Positions 17,395 through 28,601 of a stretch of 64,000 nt of DNA are shown here, in pieces. Each line of letters starts with the position of its first letter. The first letter of the stretch is position 1. Under the pieces are notes generated by a model. It did no database searches, was not told the DNA's origin, and was given only the letters and a program-made list of their open reading frames with translations. This DNA is from Cristatella mucedo (taxonomy: Eukaryota; Bryozoa; Phylactolaemata; Cristatellidae): NCBI GenBank assembly GCA_009760855.2, contig WPIO01000124.1, forward strand, positions 932,501 through 996,500, written 5' to 3'. A program made the translations under genes and the position numbers.

Positions 17395-17832
17395 ACGTAT
17401 TGTTCTCACTTCTTACGGGGTACCACAGGGCTCTTCGTTTGGTCCGCTTCTTTTCCAAACTCACGTGCTCCCTTGTGCTGATGTGATCGCCTAACACAAT
17501 CACAGCCTTTCACTTCTATGCCGATGACATGCAGCAGTACCTGTGCTTTGATTGCTTCCAGCTCTGCAGCCCATCAAACTTCCTTGCTGCATTTATCTCC
17601 CAGACTGGTGTCTCGACATCCCCTGACGTCACGACATTTAAAAGAAGCTAATATGCACCTCTTCCTCGCAGCATTTACTGCGTCCTTGTGAGTTTTACGT
17701 CGTGTGATTATTCATGCTGATGTTATCACAAAACATATGGACATGCTTCCTTTATGGCACACATAAAGTGTCTAGTAATAGATTTAGTTCACTGAGAGCG
17801 GTGCGGTATATAAATATATTATTATTATTAAA
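17395..17832 (+). mobile_element. LINE family 1, degraded and internally deleted copy
   Basis: Pieces of motif B (equivalent to GVPQGSVLGPxLF) and of the FYADD box (CTATGCCGATGACA at about 17517) are followed directly by the far C-terminus and a diverged 3' end with ATT tail. The region between has been deleted. Confidence 0.75.
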
Positions 17833-18017
17833 AGGCAAATAGAAACCTGCATCGTGAATTGATTGGCCGTTTATTTTAGTGCTAATTCATCCCAGATATC
17901 CTGAATAAATATGCCCTAATAAACCAGCGACTATTTAGCAGTCATGCTGATCACCTTCCTAATAACGTCTCTGGTTCTTGTGTGATTAGCCCTTAAAGGA
18001 TATATACATATATATCT

Positions 18018-18056
18018 CCTTCAATATATATATATATATATATACATATATATATG
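18018..18056. repeat. (TA)n-rich microsatellite
   Basis: ATATATAC-type repeat beside the B9D1 3' end. Confidence 0.9.
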
Positions 18057-18544
18057 CGTGCAGAAGAATGCTATCGGGAACAGTTTTTAATCGTGAAAGA
18101 ACATAATATACTACAGTTTCATTTTGTACACACAGAAACTACAACAGAACCGTCATTTCAATAGCCGCTGATGACGATGATAAAGCAATCGTAGCTGGTG
18201 GAAGACGTCGAGTCACTTGCAAGCATCCTAAGACTTCACTCTATAGCTAAAGAATGATATACAGATGGCACAATACGAGAGTTAATGCACAATAACTGAA
18301 GTACGCATAGATGCTCCGCGCGATCACGTGTGCTGATCTGTAGTACCCCCAACGAACCCTGAAACGTAAGTCAAGTCATGACTTGCCGTGCTATTACAAA
18401 CAACTTGATGATTGGCCCATAACAAATTCAAATACAATTCAAGCTGTGACCGCCTGTTCACAGCTTTAAAACGTGATGAGGATCGTCAAAATTATTCTTT
18501 TTCTCCGAAGGAGCAGTCCAACAGAGACTAGCAGCACAATATAT

Positions 18545-18723
18545 TCATCGCTCTCCTTGTGCACCCACTGTACGAGGTGTAACGGGCGTCGAAAGGCCTG
18601 CTGCCTCTACGATTAGAGGATTAGCTACATCGGACGGCGTGACGTCGTAGCCTAGCTTTTTCATGTCTTTGGTGATGACAGAAAATGAAACGGTGACAAA
18701 TCCTTGCGAGCGTACTCGAGTCA
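18545..18723 (-). CDS. B9D1: B9D1 exon 6 and stop
   Basis: After a 78-bp intron the exon supplies TG to finish a valine codon, then [20 protein letters not shown] and [11 protein letters not shown], ending in a variable tail and TGA at 18547-18545. The tail reads [12 protein letters not shown] at its end. Confidence 0.93.
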
Positions 18724-21700
18724 CTACAAATTGAAGGACTACGGCCATAGATTAAATTACAAGAGAACTGTATTCGGGTAGCACAATAGATCAGTTCGTA
18801 CCTTCGCGGCCTTCGCCCTGGGCAACGACTTTCAGGTCAACATACTCGGGGCGTCTGCCCATGAGCCAGCTTAACAACTTCTGGAACCGAGATGTAGACT
18901 CTGGTACAAACATGGATATTCTACGTATATGCCTAAAAAATCAAGAGTCGGTACTGAAAATCAGACGGATCACAGATAAGGCAATACAAGCATCACTGAA
19001 TGCTACGGTAACCAGCCTCACAAATGCTCTTCTATTTGTCAGCTTAAATTTTTCCGATTCTACTAATAAGATAAAAGCCAAAAAAGGATGACATTCAAGG
19101 TTTAAGTTCCTCTACCACCTCAAGTACCTCCAAGATACCTTTCCTCAGCTGGAAGGGGCAAAGGTAGAAGCTGGCATCTTCTTCAAAAAAACGAATAAAG
19201 AAGATCTCAGGGAGGGAACAATGTCGCCAAGAAGTTGTACAGGATGGAGGAAGTGGCCTGTAACACTGTCATTGCAGTGGTTGCACGGCTTTCTGGGAAA
19301 TCGCAAGGCTGAGAGAACTATGAGCAGCTGGTTCAGACCCTCATAGAAGACTTTGCCAAAAAATGGGATGCAAAATGTCCCTCAAGTTCCATATCCTTGA
19401 TGCTCATTTTGACCAATTCAAGCAGAAAATGGGAGCTTACCAGGAGGAGCGAGGTAAGTGCTTTTCCCAGGATATCACCTTGGACTTTGAACGTCGTTAC
19501 CAATATAGCAGAACAACAGCAACAAGTATAACAGACACATGATGGGGCCCATGTTTGGAGGCTTCTTCGAGAAAGCGAAATGCAGTATAATAGCCGCTAT
19601 CGAGGAGTTAATCGCGAATCGACCGATATCCAAATTCCTTGTATTGTCCTCTTTGAATGACTTCAGAGTAAAAAAATACAAGATAATTTCGATTTGTTTG
19701 CTGTTCTTTCTGACTAAATACGAGCCACGAAGTGCTAATTTGTCAGTTTTCTTTTCAGAAATGGGTCATTTTCATTTTCTAGCTAATCTCTGTCCTGGTC
19801 ACAAAAGCAACGTCTGTAGGGAATAAAGGCTATTTTCTTTGCTTCCGACGCAAAAACAATACGTAAATAACACTTACTACCATAGGGAAAAATAATTGTG
19901 TCAATACTACAAACCCCAGCATCCGATAAATAGCTCTGAAAATGCTTCTAATTACGTAGCATGGTACTCACCTTCCGGGAGTCGTTGGTACATGACAAGC
20001 ACCATATCCTCGCACTACATCATTACCAAACGTATCTAAGCCGTAGACGCTGACGACGAGCTGTGGCCCTAGAGAAAACAGGCAAAAATCACTCTCAGGC
20101 ACAAAACATTCAATATTTGCTTTGATAGTTCTAGTAAAAAACCGAACACTACTTAGCAACCACAAATCAGGTCAGTCGAGTGTGTAGTGCTACGGAAGTG
20201 TCAGGGTAGCAGAGTACGGTCTACGGTCAGAGGCGCACGTAGCGAGTTTTACACTAATGTGCGCCACTTGCAACAGTCTAGTAATGCAAATTCTAGCTAG
20301 TCTGGAGAAAGGACTCCGTCATAAAAATGCAATGAAATGTGAAGTGATTTAACAGCCTCATTCGCATTGCGGCAGAAGAGCTTTAACAGCTATCACTACT
20401 ACTCACAGCTGGCAATAAAGGATCGCCCAATGCAGGCCTTCGAACCCACGACCTCGATCGTGACAAGCGAGCACCTTACCACACGGGCTATCGCGTCCCA
20501 TATAATGCAAGCTTTGCAGGAGGCGCAGAAAGGTGGCTGACGATGCCTTGCATAGCAGGAGCTATTGCTAGACAGACGTCAGAGTTTGGGTCGAACTATG
20601 GAAAGCATGCTGCATCAACGACAGCCAAGGTATCAAGACTGCCACGCTAAGCACACCCATTCAGTAGGTAAGGCCTATGATCCTATTGAAGACGAAAATA
20701 CGCCCAATTTGATGGAGTACAAATGCATTCTAAATTACGACGTCTGTCTGAAACACCCCATTTCCCTTTTAAGAACTGCAGCTGGTGCTAAGTACTAGTT
20801 TGCTGCACAACGAATAATAAATAGCATTTATTGCTTTTGGGCCCTCGCTGACGGCTATTAGTTGCTCGGCAGTCATTTTAGCTCAGGTGCCCCAGGGCGA
20901 ATTAGTCTACCTAAGCCTACTAAAAGCAAGTGGACGCATTAATGAACAGTGAGCGATCAGTGTGCTCGCATGGCATCTTCGTAGGTCAGCCAGCCCATGC
21001 AGAATTACGACGGAGTGGAAGTAGATGACTAATCTCAAAACCTAGCAACTTTCGGTGCGATTACAGAAGCTGCCAACCTACGACTCGTCCAACCGAGAGA
21101 AATTGCGATGAAAAGTTGGGTCAGAAGGGCAGACGAGAAACTAGAGTGGCATGGAAGTAGCAGCTCAGGACGGCTGCAAAGGATGCGTCATAGACAGCAG
21201 CAGGAGAGTATATGTGATTGGGTAAGAACTGTGGAGGTGAGTCTTACAGCCTAGGACCTGCAGAGCAGAACCTTCTGTGGCCAACGGTCTTTAAGCAGAG
21301 GAATGGAACAGCTAATTAATTGTCCATAGAGGACCTGAGGGTGAGGTAATTGAAACCGGTGCGGAAGTTCAGCAAGGTATAAAGGAGCCAATCCGTGGTG
21401 GACCATGTTGGTCAGCATACGAATGTTTCTCTGTATCCGTTGATTAACTGTAAGCCATGGCAGCTCCTTCAGCAAAGGAAGCACATGGCTTAACCTCCTG
21501 AATGTCTCGCTAAAATCTAGTTTGCCTACATAGTCTTGATGTTATGGATTTACTAGGCCTATGTAGGCCAGTAAAAATTACCAAAGCCTAGATACCTCTA
21601 CCCAAGCCTTGATCCTAACAATGTTCAAGCAATTCAACATTTTAGCTGCATTATTTTAACAGCCTAGTAGCCGTTATAAATCTGAAATATGCTGAACCAT

Positions 21701-22269
21701 AGCCGTATGATTAACCTACTGTACCGCACGAATGAGTATCAAAAAACAAAGATAAGTCAATCGGGAGTTGAACTTGCGAGATTTGAGGCTCAGGTCTTAG
21801 CAACCAACCGACATATGTGACTGGATCACGTGCCATCGTTGCCTGCATGCTCGGTGGTTGATGACGGGAAGAGCGAGCTTAGGACACTGTTAATGTACTT
21901 GTTACTACAGTTCCTGAGTGGCAACTAGAGCAGGCAGTACACTAGAAACCATGCGGAGAAAAAAATATCCTCAGGGCACCCACAAAGCCGATGACAAAGT
22001 CTCCAGCGGAGAGAATGATGCAGGTATGATTTGGTAAGTCAGGAAACTGGTAAGTCAGCCAAGGGGAAAGTCCTGTGCAGAGCTCGAGGATGAGAGAGCA
22101 CACATACCAAAGCCGTCTGTGAAAAAAATACAGTTGCCACTTTGACTGCACTGAGTTACATACTTATCAACCTGGAAACATACAGTGTATGCTTATGCTC
22201 ACCAGTCACGTGCTGTGACTAGTGCGCTCCTGAGTTCGCCTGTGAGAATACACTATTGCCAGTTATGCA

Positions 22270-22316
<47 letters not shown>

Positions 22317-25300
22317 ACAAGTCCGAAATAGCCAGCACTTTGGCACGCCATGTTGATTGGCACGGATAGTGCCAGCATTGAAGCTATTGCTACTAGTCTC
22401 CAGCAAGTAGCCTGCAGAGCCATGACATGCATCTGAAAGTAGAATCTTAGTATAACCACTAATTGCAATCCATACGTGCCACATGCATGCATTCTTCACG
22501 AAGAGATAAACCACGATTATGGCTACTCATAGAATCAGCAATGCACAGTTCACACCCAAAGACTCCTGAAAATGCAGGAGTATTTGTGTGGGTAATTACG
22601 GCAACAGGCAGGAAATCAAACTTACAGCCATGTGGGTTGGTGCTCTTGAACGTCACATCGAGAGGAAAGTTCCACACGAACAGTTGCCTCTCATCTCGAC
22701 TTTTTTTGGCAGTCTGCGTGAAGCCTTCCTCGAGACCCTGGATAGCTCATCAAGTAGTAAAGAATCAGCAAGTAACAGCAGATAACAAATGGCAAAGAAC
22801 AGTGCACAAAACGAGAAGAAAAAGAGAGAAAAAAAAGAAAAAAAAGAGAGAAGAGCAGTCAGTTCAAACCACAATGATGATGCAGGAGAGAGAAAGCTTG
22901 TGCTCCAGTTATACATACGGATGTGATGACCCAATCCTGTCCATACGTGAAGCAGTACTTGCAATATATGTCATCAAATTCTGGAAACTAAAAGCAGAAT
23001 CGCTTTACTATGCATCAAAGATGACAATTCGAGTAATAATAATAATAATAATAATCATAATCATACACTTGATAAAGCGCCCTCAGAGAACTTAATCTCT
23101 TTCTAGGTGCTTTACATTTGCTGCAAAGGGAAATGCAATTGAATGGTAAGTAAAATCATGCTTGAAAAACAAACACAATGAATAATATGGTTAGGGGTGA
23201 CATGCACAGGGTCAGCATGTATCGGATAATCAACTTTCAGCTCCGAGGGTCACGAGCAAGATAAAAACGACATGCAATAATAGTGTGCAACTGCCAGTCA
23301 TCCAGGTATGTGCAGCAATTGCTGGCAAGATCTAGCACAAACACGTTCCCAAGGAAGGTAGAGCAATTTGCTCTCAGCTCTGATTGAATCTTGACACTAT
23401 CAGTGATTATGAAATCGTCGACGAAACGTAAGATTTTAGTACAATTAAGCTCGGCTATTGAAAGCTAGGAAATCACAGTGGTTCAGCTATGCCATGCAGA
23501 AAACTGCAAAGGCGAGCCTACTGCATATGGTACTGCAGAGGCGGAGTGCGCAAGAGTTTGACTCCATAACGGCAAGTAAAAGCTATCAAACCCACACGAA
23601 CAAGACCACGTAATGTATTCCTCTCTAACTGGTTACCGTACAAGGGCTATCACATTGACAAGTTCAAGTATGTTATCTGCAAGGGCAATAAGTCATGGCT
23701 GAGCATTACATTTTCTTGTCTGCACTAACATTTATTGTCGACATAAAAGTGAAGACCAGAGGTTGGCTGATTCAGCAGCCTCATTTATATAGCGATAGTA
23801 GAGCGTGAGTGGCTATCATCACCCCCACTTTCAGCAGGCTACTGACTCGAACCCATGACCCGGGTCGTGAGGGTGATATTGTCAACACAAATGCAACTAG
23901 ACTAGATCTTTGACATTAAAAACAACCCTAATTACACCATCAGCTTACTGCAGGTACTGTTAAAAAAGATCTTACAAGTTGGGCACATTCTGAAAAGTAT
24001 CGTGGATAGGCCAGACATCATGAAGCTCTCGCCGACTGTTTATTGTGAGACTGCTCATAACCTCATGACAACATGGTTGGTTGGGCCGTCTTGTTGAGAT
24101 GGCTGCCTCATCTATCACACCACATTAAAGTTTAGCCACTCTTTGGCTGCTTGCGTGAAGAATACGTACGAGCACTCGGTCATGGTATATCTTAGTTTCG
24201 TATAAGCTTCAAGCATCTAGCATCTAGGTATTCAATGCCAGATAGGGTGAGGCCGAGACCTCTACTACCAAGTCCACAAACCCATAGCAATTGAAATACA
24301 GTGAGCAGAAAAAAAAGTCGCTCGAGGTGCCAATACGTGTAGCACAGCCATACACTTGAGGAAAACACGAGGGCCGTGGATCAACACAGCGAGAGGAGAT
24401 TATCTGCTTCGATTTATGTACAATTACGGCATGGCTATATGGCTGTACTGTCCTAAAAAAAATTTTCGCACAGAATATGACATCAAATTTCTTAAAGGGC
24501 TAGCATTTCCAGTATAACATGCGATCTTCTTTACTGAGATGCCATATTTGTTTAAGTAGAGTCCCGCTTCACTTAACAAGCATTTTCAGATCATCCTTAT
24601 CTGATGTGATTCTCACACGCGTAGCAATATTCTTGTGTACAACTGAAGCCGGGTGCAAATATATCAATCCTAACATGGCTGAGGCAGCCACGTAGCGCCT
24701 AATGTGCTTATTCTAAGCTAGTATGAATGCTCATATCTCACATACATATGCCTTGCGGTAAAATATATCCGTCTTTACTCATAAATTAACCAGTCTGAAT
24801 CTATGATTCCGATTGCTTTCTGTGTGCATGTACACTCACCAATATGTTGACATGAGTACTCTCGGATACCGTTCGGTATTTACAAGAGGCACGCGAAAAA
24901 TTTTCATGTTGGGTAGGCGCGATTTTAAACAGTATGCAAAATCGAGCGCGCAGTTTCAGAAAAAAGCGTAGAGAGTGCACCGTGTGGTCAGTGGAGTGAA
25001 TAAGGGCAAGAATAGGTCAAAGTTGGCGAGGAAAAAAGAGTATATAGTACCTAAGAAAGGAACTAAATATGACGAAGATAGTTTCAAGTATTGGGACACT
25101 GGCCGCAGTAGCGTCTGGTTTGTCGGCTGTCGCAGTAAGCGACAGGCACCTGGTAGCATGATCCCAGGTTGTTTGCGCTACGCTAGTAAGACATAGAGTT
25201 CCAAACCAGCAATATATTCATCACTAAAATAAGTGTCTTATTTTAGAATTAGGATTATTGAAATGCGTCTGGCGCTCGTACCTCTGCCGCCTCTATCTGC

Positions 25301-25344
25301 CCGCCCAGCATCACCAGAAAGACAGAAGTGCCGCCGGCAGCCAT
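18545..25344 (-). CDS. B9D1: B9 domain-containing protein 1, complete six-exon gene
   Basis: B9D1 is a C2-like B9-domain protein of the tectonic-like (MKS/B9) complex at the ciliary transition zone, where with B9D2 and MKS1 it gates membrane-protein entry into the cilium. Six exons on the minus strand (25344-25282, 22987-22919, 22737-22626, 20068-19972, 18932-18802, 18723-18545) join with matching phases to 651 nt: 216 residues plus stop. Human B9D1 is about 204 residues. Conserved blocks seen: [89 protein letters not shown] and [10 protein letters not shown]. The C-terminal ~30 residues diverge, as is usual. Introns run from 78 bp to ~2.6 kb. No frameshift or missing block was seen, so the gene looks intact. 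Confidence 0.95.
18802..18932 (-). CDS. B9D1: B9D1 exon 5
   Basis: After a T-rich acceptor the exon reads [20 protein letters not shown], then [20 protein letters not shown], matching the second half of the B9 domain. The donor GTACGA leaves one base (G). Confidence 0.94.
19095..19560 (+). pseudogene. Relic of a transposon-associated ORF (SLKxHxLxxHxD family)
   Basis: In shifting plus frames the sequence reads [60 protein letters not shown] and ERRYQ. This matches, from memory, a widespread uncharacterised protein family of invertebrate genomes with the signature SLKxHxLxxHxD ... GERFHQDI ... ERRYQ. Internal stops and frameshifts make it a pseudogene. It lies in B9D1 intron 4, opposite in strand to the gene. 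The parent element class is not clear to me. Confidence 0.55.
19972..20068 (-). CDS. B9D1: B9D1 exon 4, B9 domain core
   Basis: Pyrimidine tract and TAG precede GG CCA CAG. The exon encodes [20 protein letters not shown] and [12 protein letters not shown], the signature of B9 proteins. The donor GTGAGT leaves AG, completed by G in exon 5. Confidence 0.94.
20350..20505 (-). mobile_element. tRNA-derived SINE, type A, in B9D1 intron 3
   Basis: The same head-body-tail order as the 17.2 kb copy; the B box reads GGGTTCGAAGG. Ends in the same AATGAGGCTGTTAAA tail. Confidence 0.8.
21145..21500 (-). mobile_element. LINE family 2 fragment in B9D1 intron 3
   Basis: The minus frame reads [20 protein letters not shown] then [20 protein letters not shown], the family-2 C-terminal block, with a frameshift after it. 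Confidence 0.82.
21755..21835 (-). mobile_element. tRNA-like SINE head fragment
   Basis: The minus strand has a TTGGTTGCTAAGACCTGAG region and a B-box-like CAAGTTCAACTCC. No tail is preserved. Confidence 0.4.
22269..22312. repeat. (AC)n microsatellite in B9D1 intron 3
   Basis: About 40 bp of pure AC. Confidence 0.97.
22626..22737 (-). CDS. B9D1: B9D1 exon 3, start of the B9 domain
   Basis: The exon reads [20 protein letters not shown] then [17 protein letters not shown], the beginning of the B9 fold. The donor GTAAGT leaves one base (T) that combines with GG of the next exon to give the conserved tryptophan of WPQ. Confidence 0.94.
22919..22987 (-). CDS. B9D1: B9D1 exon 2
   Basis: The acceptor TTTTAG leads into [19 protein letters not shown], the best-conserved N-terminal block of B9D1. 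The exon has 23 codons, phase 0 at both ends, and donor GTATGT. Confidence 0.93.
23035..23222 (-). mobile_element. LINE family 1, 3' UTR fragment in B9D1 intron 1
   Basis: The inverted tail begins with an ATT-complement repeat, then the terminal hairpin and the 3' UTR, truncated about 190 nt from the end. Insertion is in the same orientation as B9D1. Confidence 0.85.
23773..23880 (-). mobile_element. tRNA-derived SINE, type A, partial, in B9D1 intron 1
   Basis: B box GGGTTCGAGTC and the tail AATGAGGCTGCTGA are recognisable; the A-box end is shortened. Confidence 0.72.
23881..25281. other. B9D1 intron 1, remainder
   Basis: Non-coding by B9D1 exon structure. No other element recognised. Confidence 0.6.
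25282..25344 (-). CDS. B9D1: B9D1 exon 1 (start codon)
   Basis: The ATG at 25344-25342 starts [20 protein letters not shown], matching the family N-terminus (small residues, then SVFLLMVxGQxESA). The donor GTACGA follows GAG in phase 0. The 21 codons are too few for the exon to be visible as a long ORF; it was found from family knowledge and phase. Confidence 0.88.
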
Positions 25345-25772
25345 GAAGGCTTGGTGTGTACCGCTGCAGTTACCAGAGTAACGCGCTAGTTGCTACCTAA
25401 TAGATTACGATTATAGGAATAATAAGATAATGGATAACTTTTTTAAAGATAATAACAATATTTAAGATAATCTCTTTATCATTACATCAAGTTAGTGAGA
25501 CTCGATCATTTTTTCTAAACCAGTAACTCTTCTATCGCGGCAGCACAACTCGTGGTCTAGGTCGCGCTGTGGGTACGTTGGCTGCGTGGTGGGTACTACG
25601 ATGGCAATTTACGGCTAGTTCAGCATTTGTCGGTTTTGAGGGATGGATATGTTCTTCCAGACGACCAGTTTCAAGCGCATTTTTTGAAAGTACAGCGACC
25701 TCGAGCTGTGTGATTAATGACTTTAATGCTAGTCCGCTCTTCATGTCTCCTCTTTCCCTCCCCGCGTTCCTG

Positions 25773-26396
<624 letters not shown>

Positions 26397-26451
26397 CTCG
26401 CTGCCTAGCTTATTCGTATTTAGTGGCGGACTCGCCTATGTGCATCTGCTC

Positions 26452-26612
26452 GTATAATAATAATAATAATGCACTTGATAAAGCACCCTCAGAGAACTCA
26501 AATCTCTTTCTAGGCGCTTAACATTTGCTGCAAAGGGAGACGCAATTGAATGGTGAGTAATATCATGCTTGATAGACAACATGAATAACATGGTTAGGGA
26601 TGACATCCAGCT
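26452..26612 (-). mobile_element. LINE family 1, 3' UTR fragment
   Basis: Tail repeat, terminal hairpin and 3' UTR on the minus strand, close in sequence to the copy at 23035-23222. It abuts the long pyrimidine repeat. Confidence 0.85.
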
Positions 26613-26919
26613 GGGCAAATACCCCCAGGTCGATTGAACTCGAAAGAGCTCTACACATCGGCTTCCATCCAGAGAAACCGGGCAACCATCGGCAGCTCAC
26701 GCAGCTCAGCGTATGCCAGTCGTCGGTTGAGCTCGTGGCATTGGCTAACTGCCAGTGTCTGCTTGTTTTCTAGTCCTTTGTCTTTCCAACTGTGCGTCGA
26801 CACCGGGCCTGGCTGTCAGCGGGTTGTAGCGAATCGGCAGCTAGCAACTCGGGCTCGTTTCCGATAATTCTAACCCCGACTACGTGCGTGCTACGACATG
26901 GGTCCTTAGTTCCATCTGC

Positions 26920-27905
26920 TGCAGCAACTGATGAACTGAATGCTTGCCTGGCCGACATCCGATCCTGGATGTCAGAAATTTCTAGAAGCTAGATGACGGG
27001 GGAAACTGAACTGCTGCTCATAGGACACCCTAAGCGTATGGCTGGATTAAAAGGCTTTGCTCTTTTAATATGTGATGCTGTTGTGCAACCATCACTACGT
27101 GCTCGAAATTTATGTGTCGTTTTTGACAGCTGCCTCAATTTTAAAAGCTTTGTTCAGAAGACTGCTCCTACAGCTAGCCATCACGTCTAATCCTTATCTA
27201 AGGAGCTGTCTTCCATTGTGGCTTGCAAAAAATTTAACTAGCTCCTTAGTTCTCTCTCGGCTTGATTATTGTAATTCCCTTTTGGCTGGGCTACCAAAGA
27301 AAGCAACAAGGCCACTGCAGCTGACTATGAATATGGCTGCAAGGCTAGTCTTCAAGTCCCAGAGGTTTGAGCACGTGTCTCCTTTGCTAAAAGAGCTAGG
27401 ATGGATGCCGGTTGAGCAACAGATACAGAGCAAAGTTCTTACGCTGACCCACAAGGCCTGCCACGGCTTGGCTCCTCCATACCAAGCTGAACTGCTGCAC
27501 CAGTTCCAGCCTCCTTGTGCCCTCAGGTCCTGTATGCACAATACATTAGCATTTCCATTCCTCCTCTTAAAGATCGTTGGCGACAGATACTTGAGCTCTG
27601 CAGGTCCTAGGCTGTGGAACTCGCTTCCACGATTCTTACGCAACGATAAGTACTCTCCTGCTGCCGATTATGTTTCATCCTCTCCAGTGGTCCTGAGCTG
27701 CTACTTCCGTGCCACTCATTACCGCAACTGTTCTGACTCTGCTATGCTTCTCATTTTCTCTTTGTTTCGTGAGATAACGTCTGTTGGCTACCGAATGCGT
27801 ACCGAAAGCCGCTCAGGCTGTGAGTGGGCTATACAAAACTCTACTGCATTACACCCATATTGTCTTCGTGGCTTTGTGGAGTTGCAGACGGAGATACATA
27901 GTTGG
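26920..27905 (+). mobile_element. LINE family 2, longest copy
   Basis: Starts in the thumb region (ADIRSWMSEIS, then LLLIGHPKRM), continues through LVLSRLDYCNSLLAGLPKKA, FEHVSPLLKELGWMPVEQQI and GPRLWNSLPRFLRNDKYSPA, and ends in a diverged 3' UTR near a GATACATA tail. The long open frame starting at 27072 mixes this with non-element sequence after 27.9 kb and should not be read as a host gene. Confidence 0.88.
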
Positions 27906-28317
27906 CAGGTCTTGGAGCCTATCTCTGCAGGACTCGTAGACTTAATCTCGGCTCAGACCGTACCGCAATCCTATTTTTTCCGAATGGACCAGACAACCCT
28001 TACCCCAAGGCCCAGCGGCGATCGAACGTGGAATTCGCCTCACAATACTCGACCTCGCATTCCGATGGCTGGTCACAGCGATTCTAGAACATTGCGCTCT
28101 GGTCTGTCATCAAGCGACCTGCCGGTCACGTCCGTTCTTCATCTGTTCCCTGTCCTTCTCAGCTGACGCCAAAGATCCTTGAGAGCTCAATCGGATGTTT
28201 CTCATCCCGAGTCCACGTTGCAATGTAGCCTCTATTTTAACGTTCTTTTTCCTCGTGCAAGTGATGATGCAAAATGTAGCCGCTTTTATGCCACAAGCTG
28301 GTAGTATCTGCACATAC

Positions 28318-28412
28318 CTTCTCTGGGGACTCTTCGTGGCCCACTCGAATACTTGGGGCTGGTTATTAGTTAGCACAGGCTTGGGTAACTTGGCCATCCA
28401 TGTTGTCACGGT
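28318..28412 (-). CDS. Candidate second exon of the signal-peptide gene
   Basis: The frame opens after GTGCTGTAG in phase 0 and reads TVTTWMAKLPKPVLTNNQPQ, then VFEWATKSPQR, up to a GTATGT donor. It follows the signal-peptide exon after a 111-bp gap in a compatible phase. No domain call is possible, and no later exons were found before the LINE at 27.9 kb. Confidence 0.25.
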
Positions 28413-28523
28413 CTACAGCACACTTTCCTGAGCTCCATGATGCGATGAGGCGAACGATGTCTTCATACCGATGGCTGTCGCAAAAGTAAATGTAGAGGAT
28501 ACATTTCACGCTGCGGTACTCAC

Positions 28524-28601
28524 CTGTGAGTTGTGAGCTCTCGCAATTCCGGAGTAAAGTAAGCAAACATTCAAGAAGATCGCTAGACTGTTTCTGTTCA
28601 T
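28524..28601 (-). CDS. Candidate first exon with signal peptide
   Basis: The ATG at 28601-28599 begins MNRNSLAIFLNVCLLYSGIA followed by RAHNSQ, a good signal peptide (basic n-region, hydrophobic core, small residues before a likely cleavage). The donor GTGAGT follows CAG in phase 0. This would be a secreted or membrane protein starting between the Ig/FN3 gene and B9D1. A phase-compatible second exon candidate lies at 28412-28318. No family was recognised. Confidence 0.4.

Noticed and set aside
27072-28166. 364-codon plus-strand ORF
   Set aside because: Its first part is LINE family 2 in one frame, and the rest is unrelated sequence reached by chance read-through. No independent gene.
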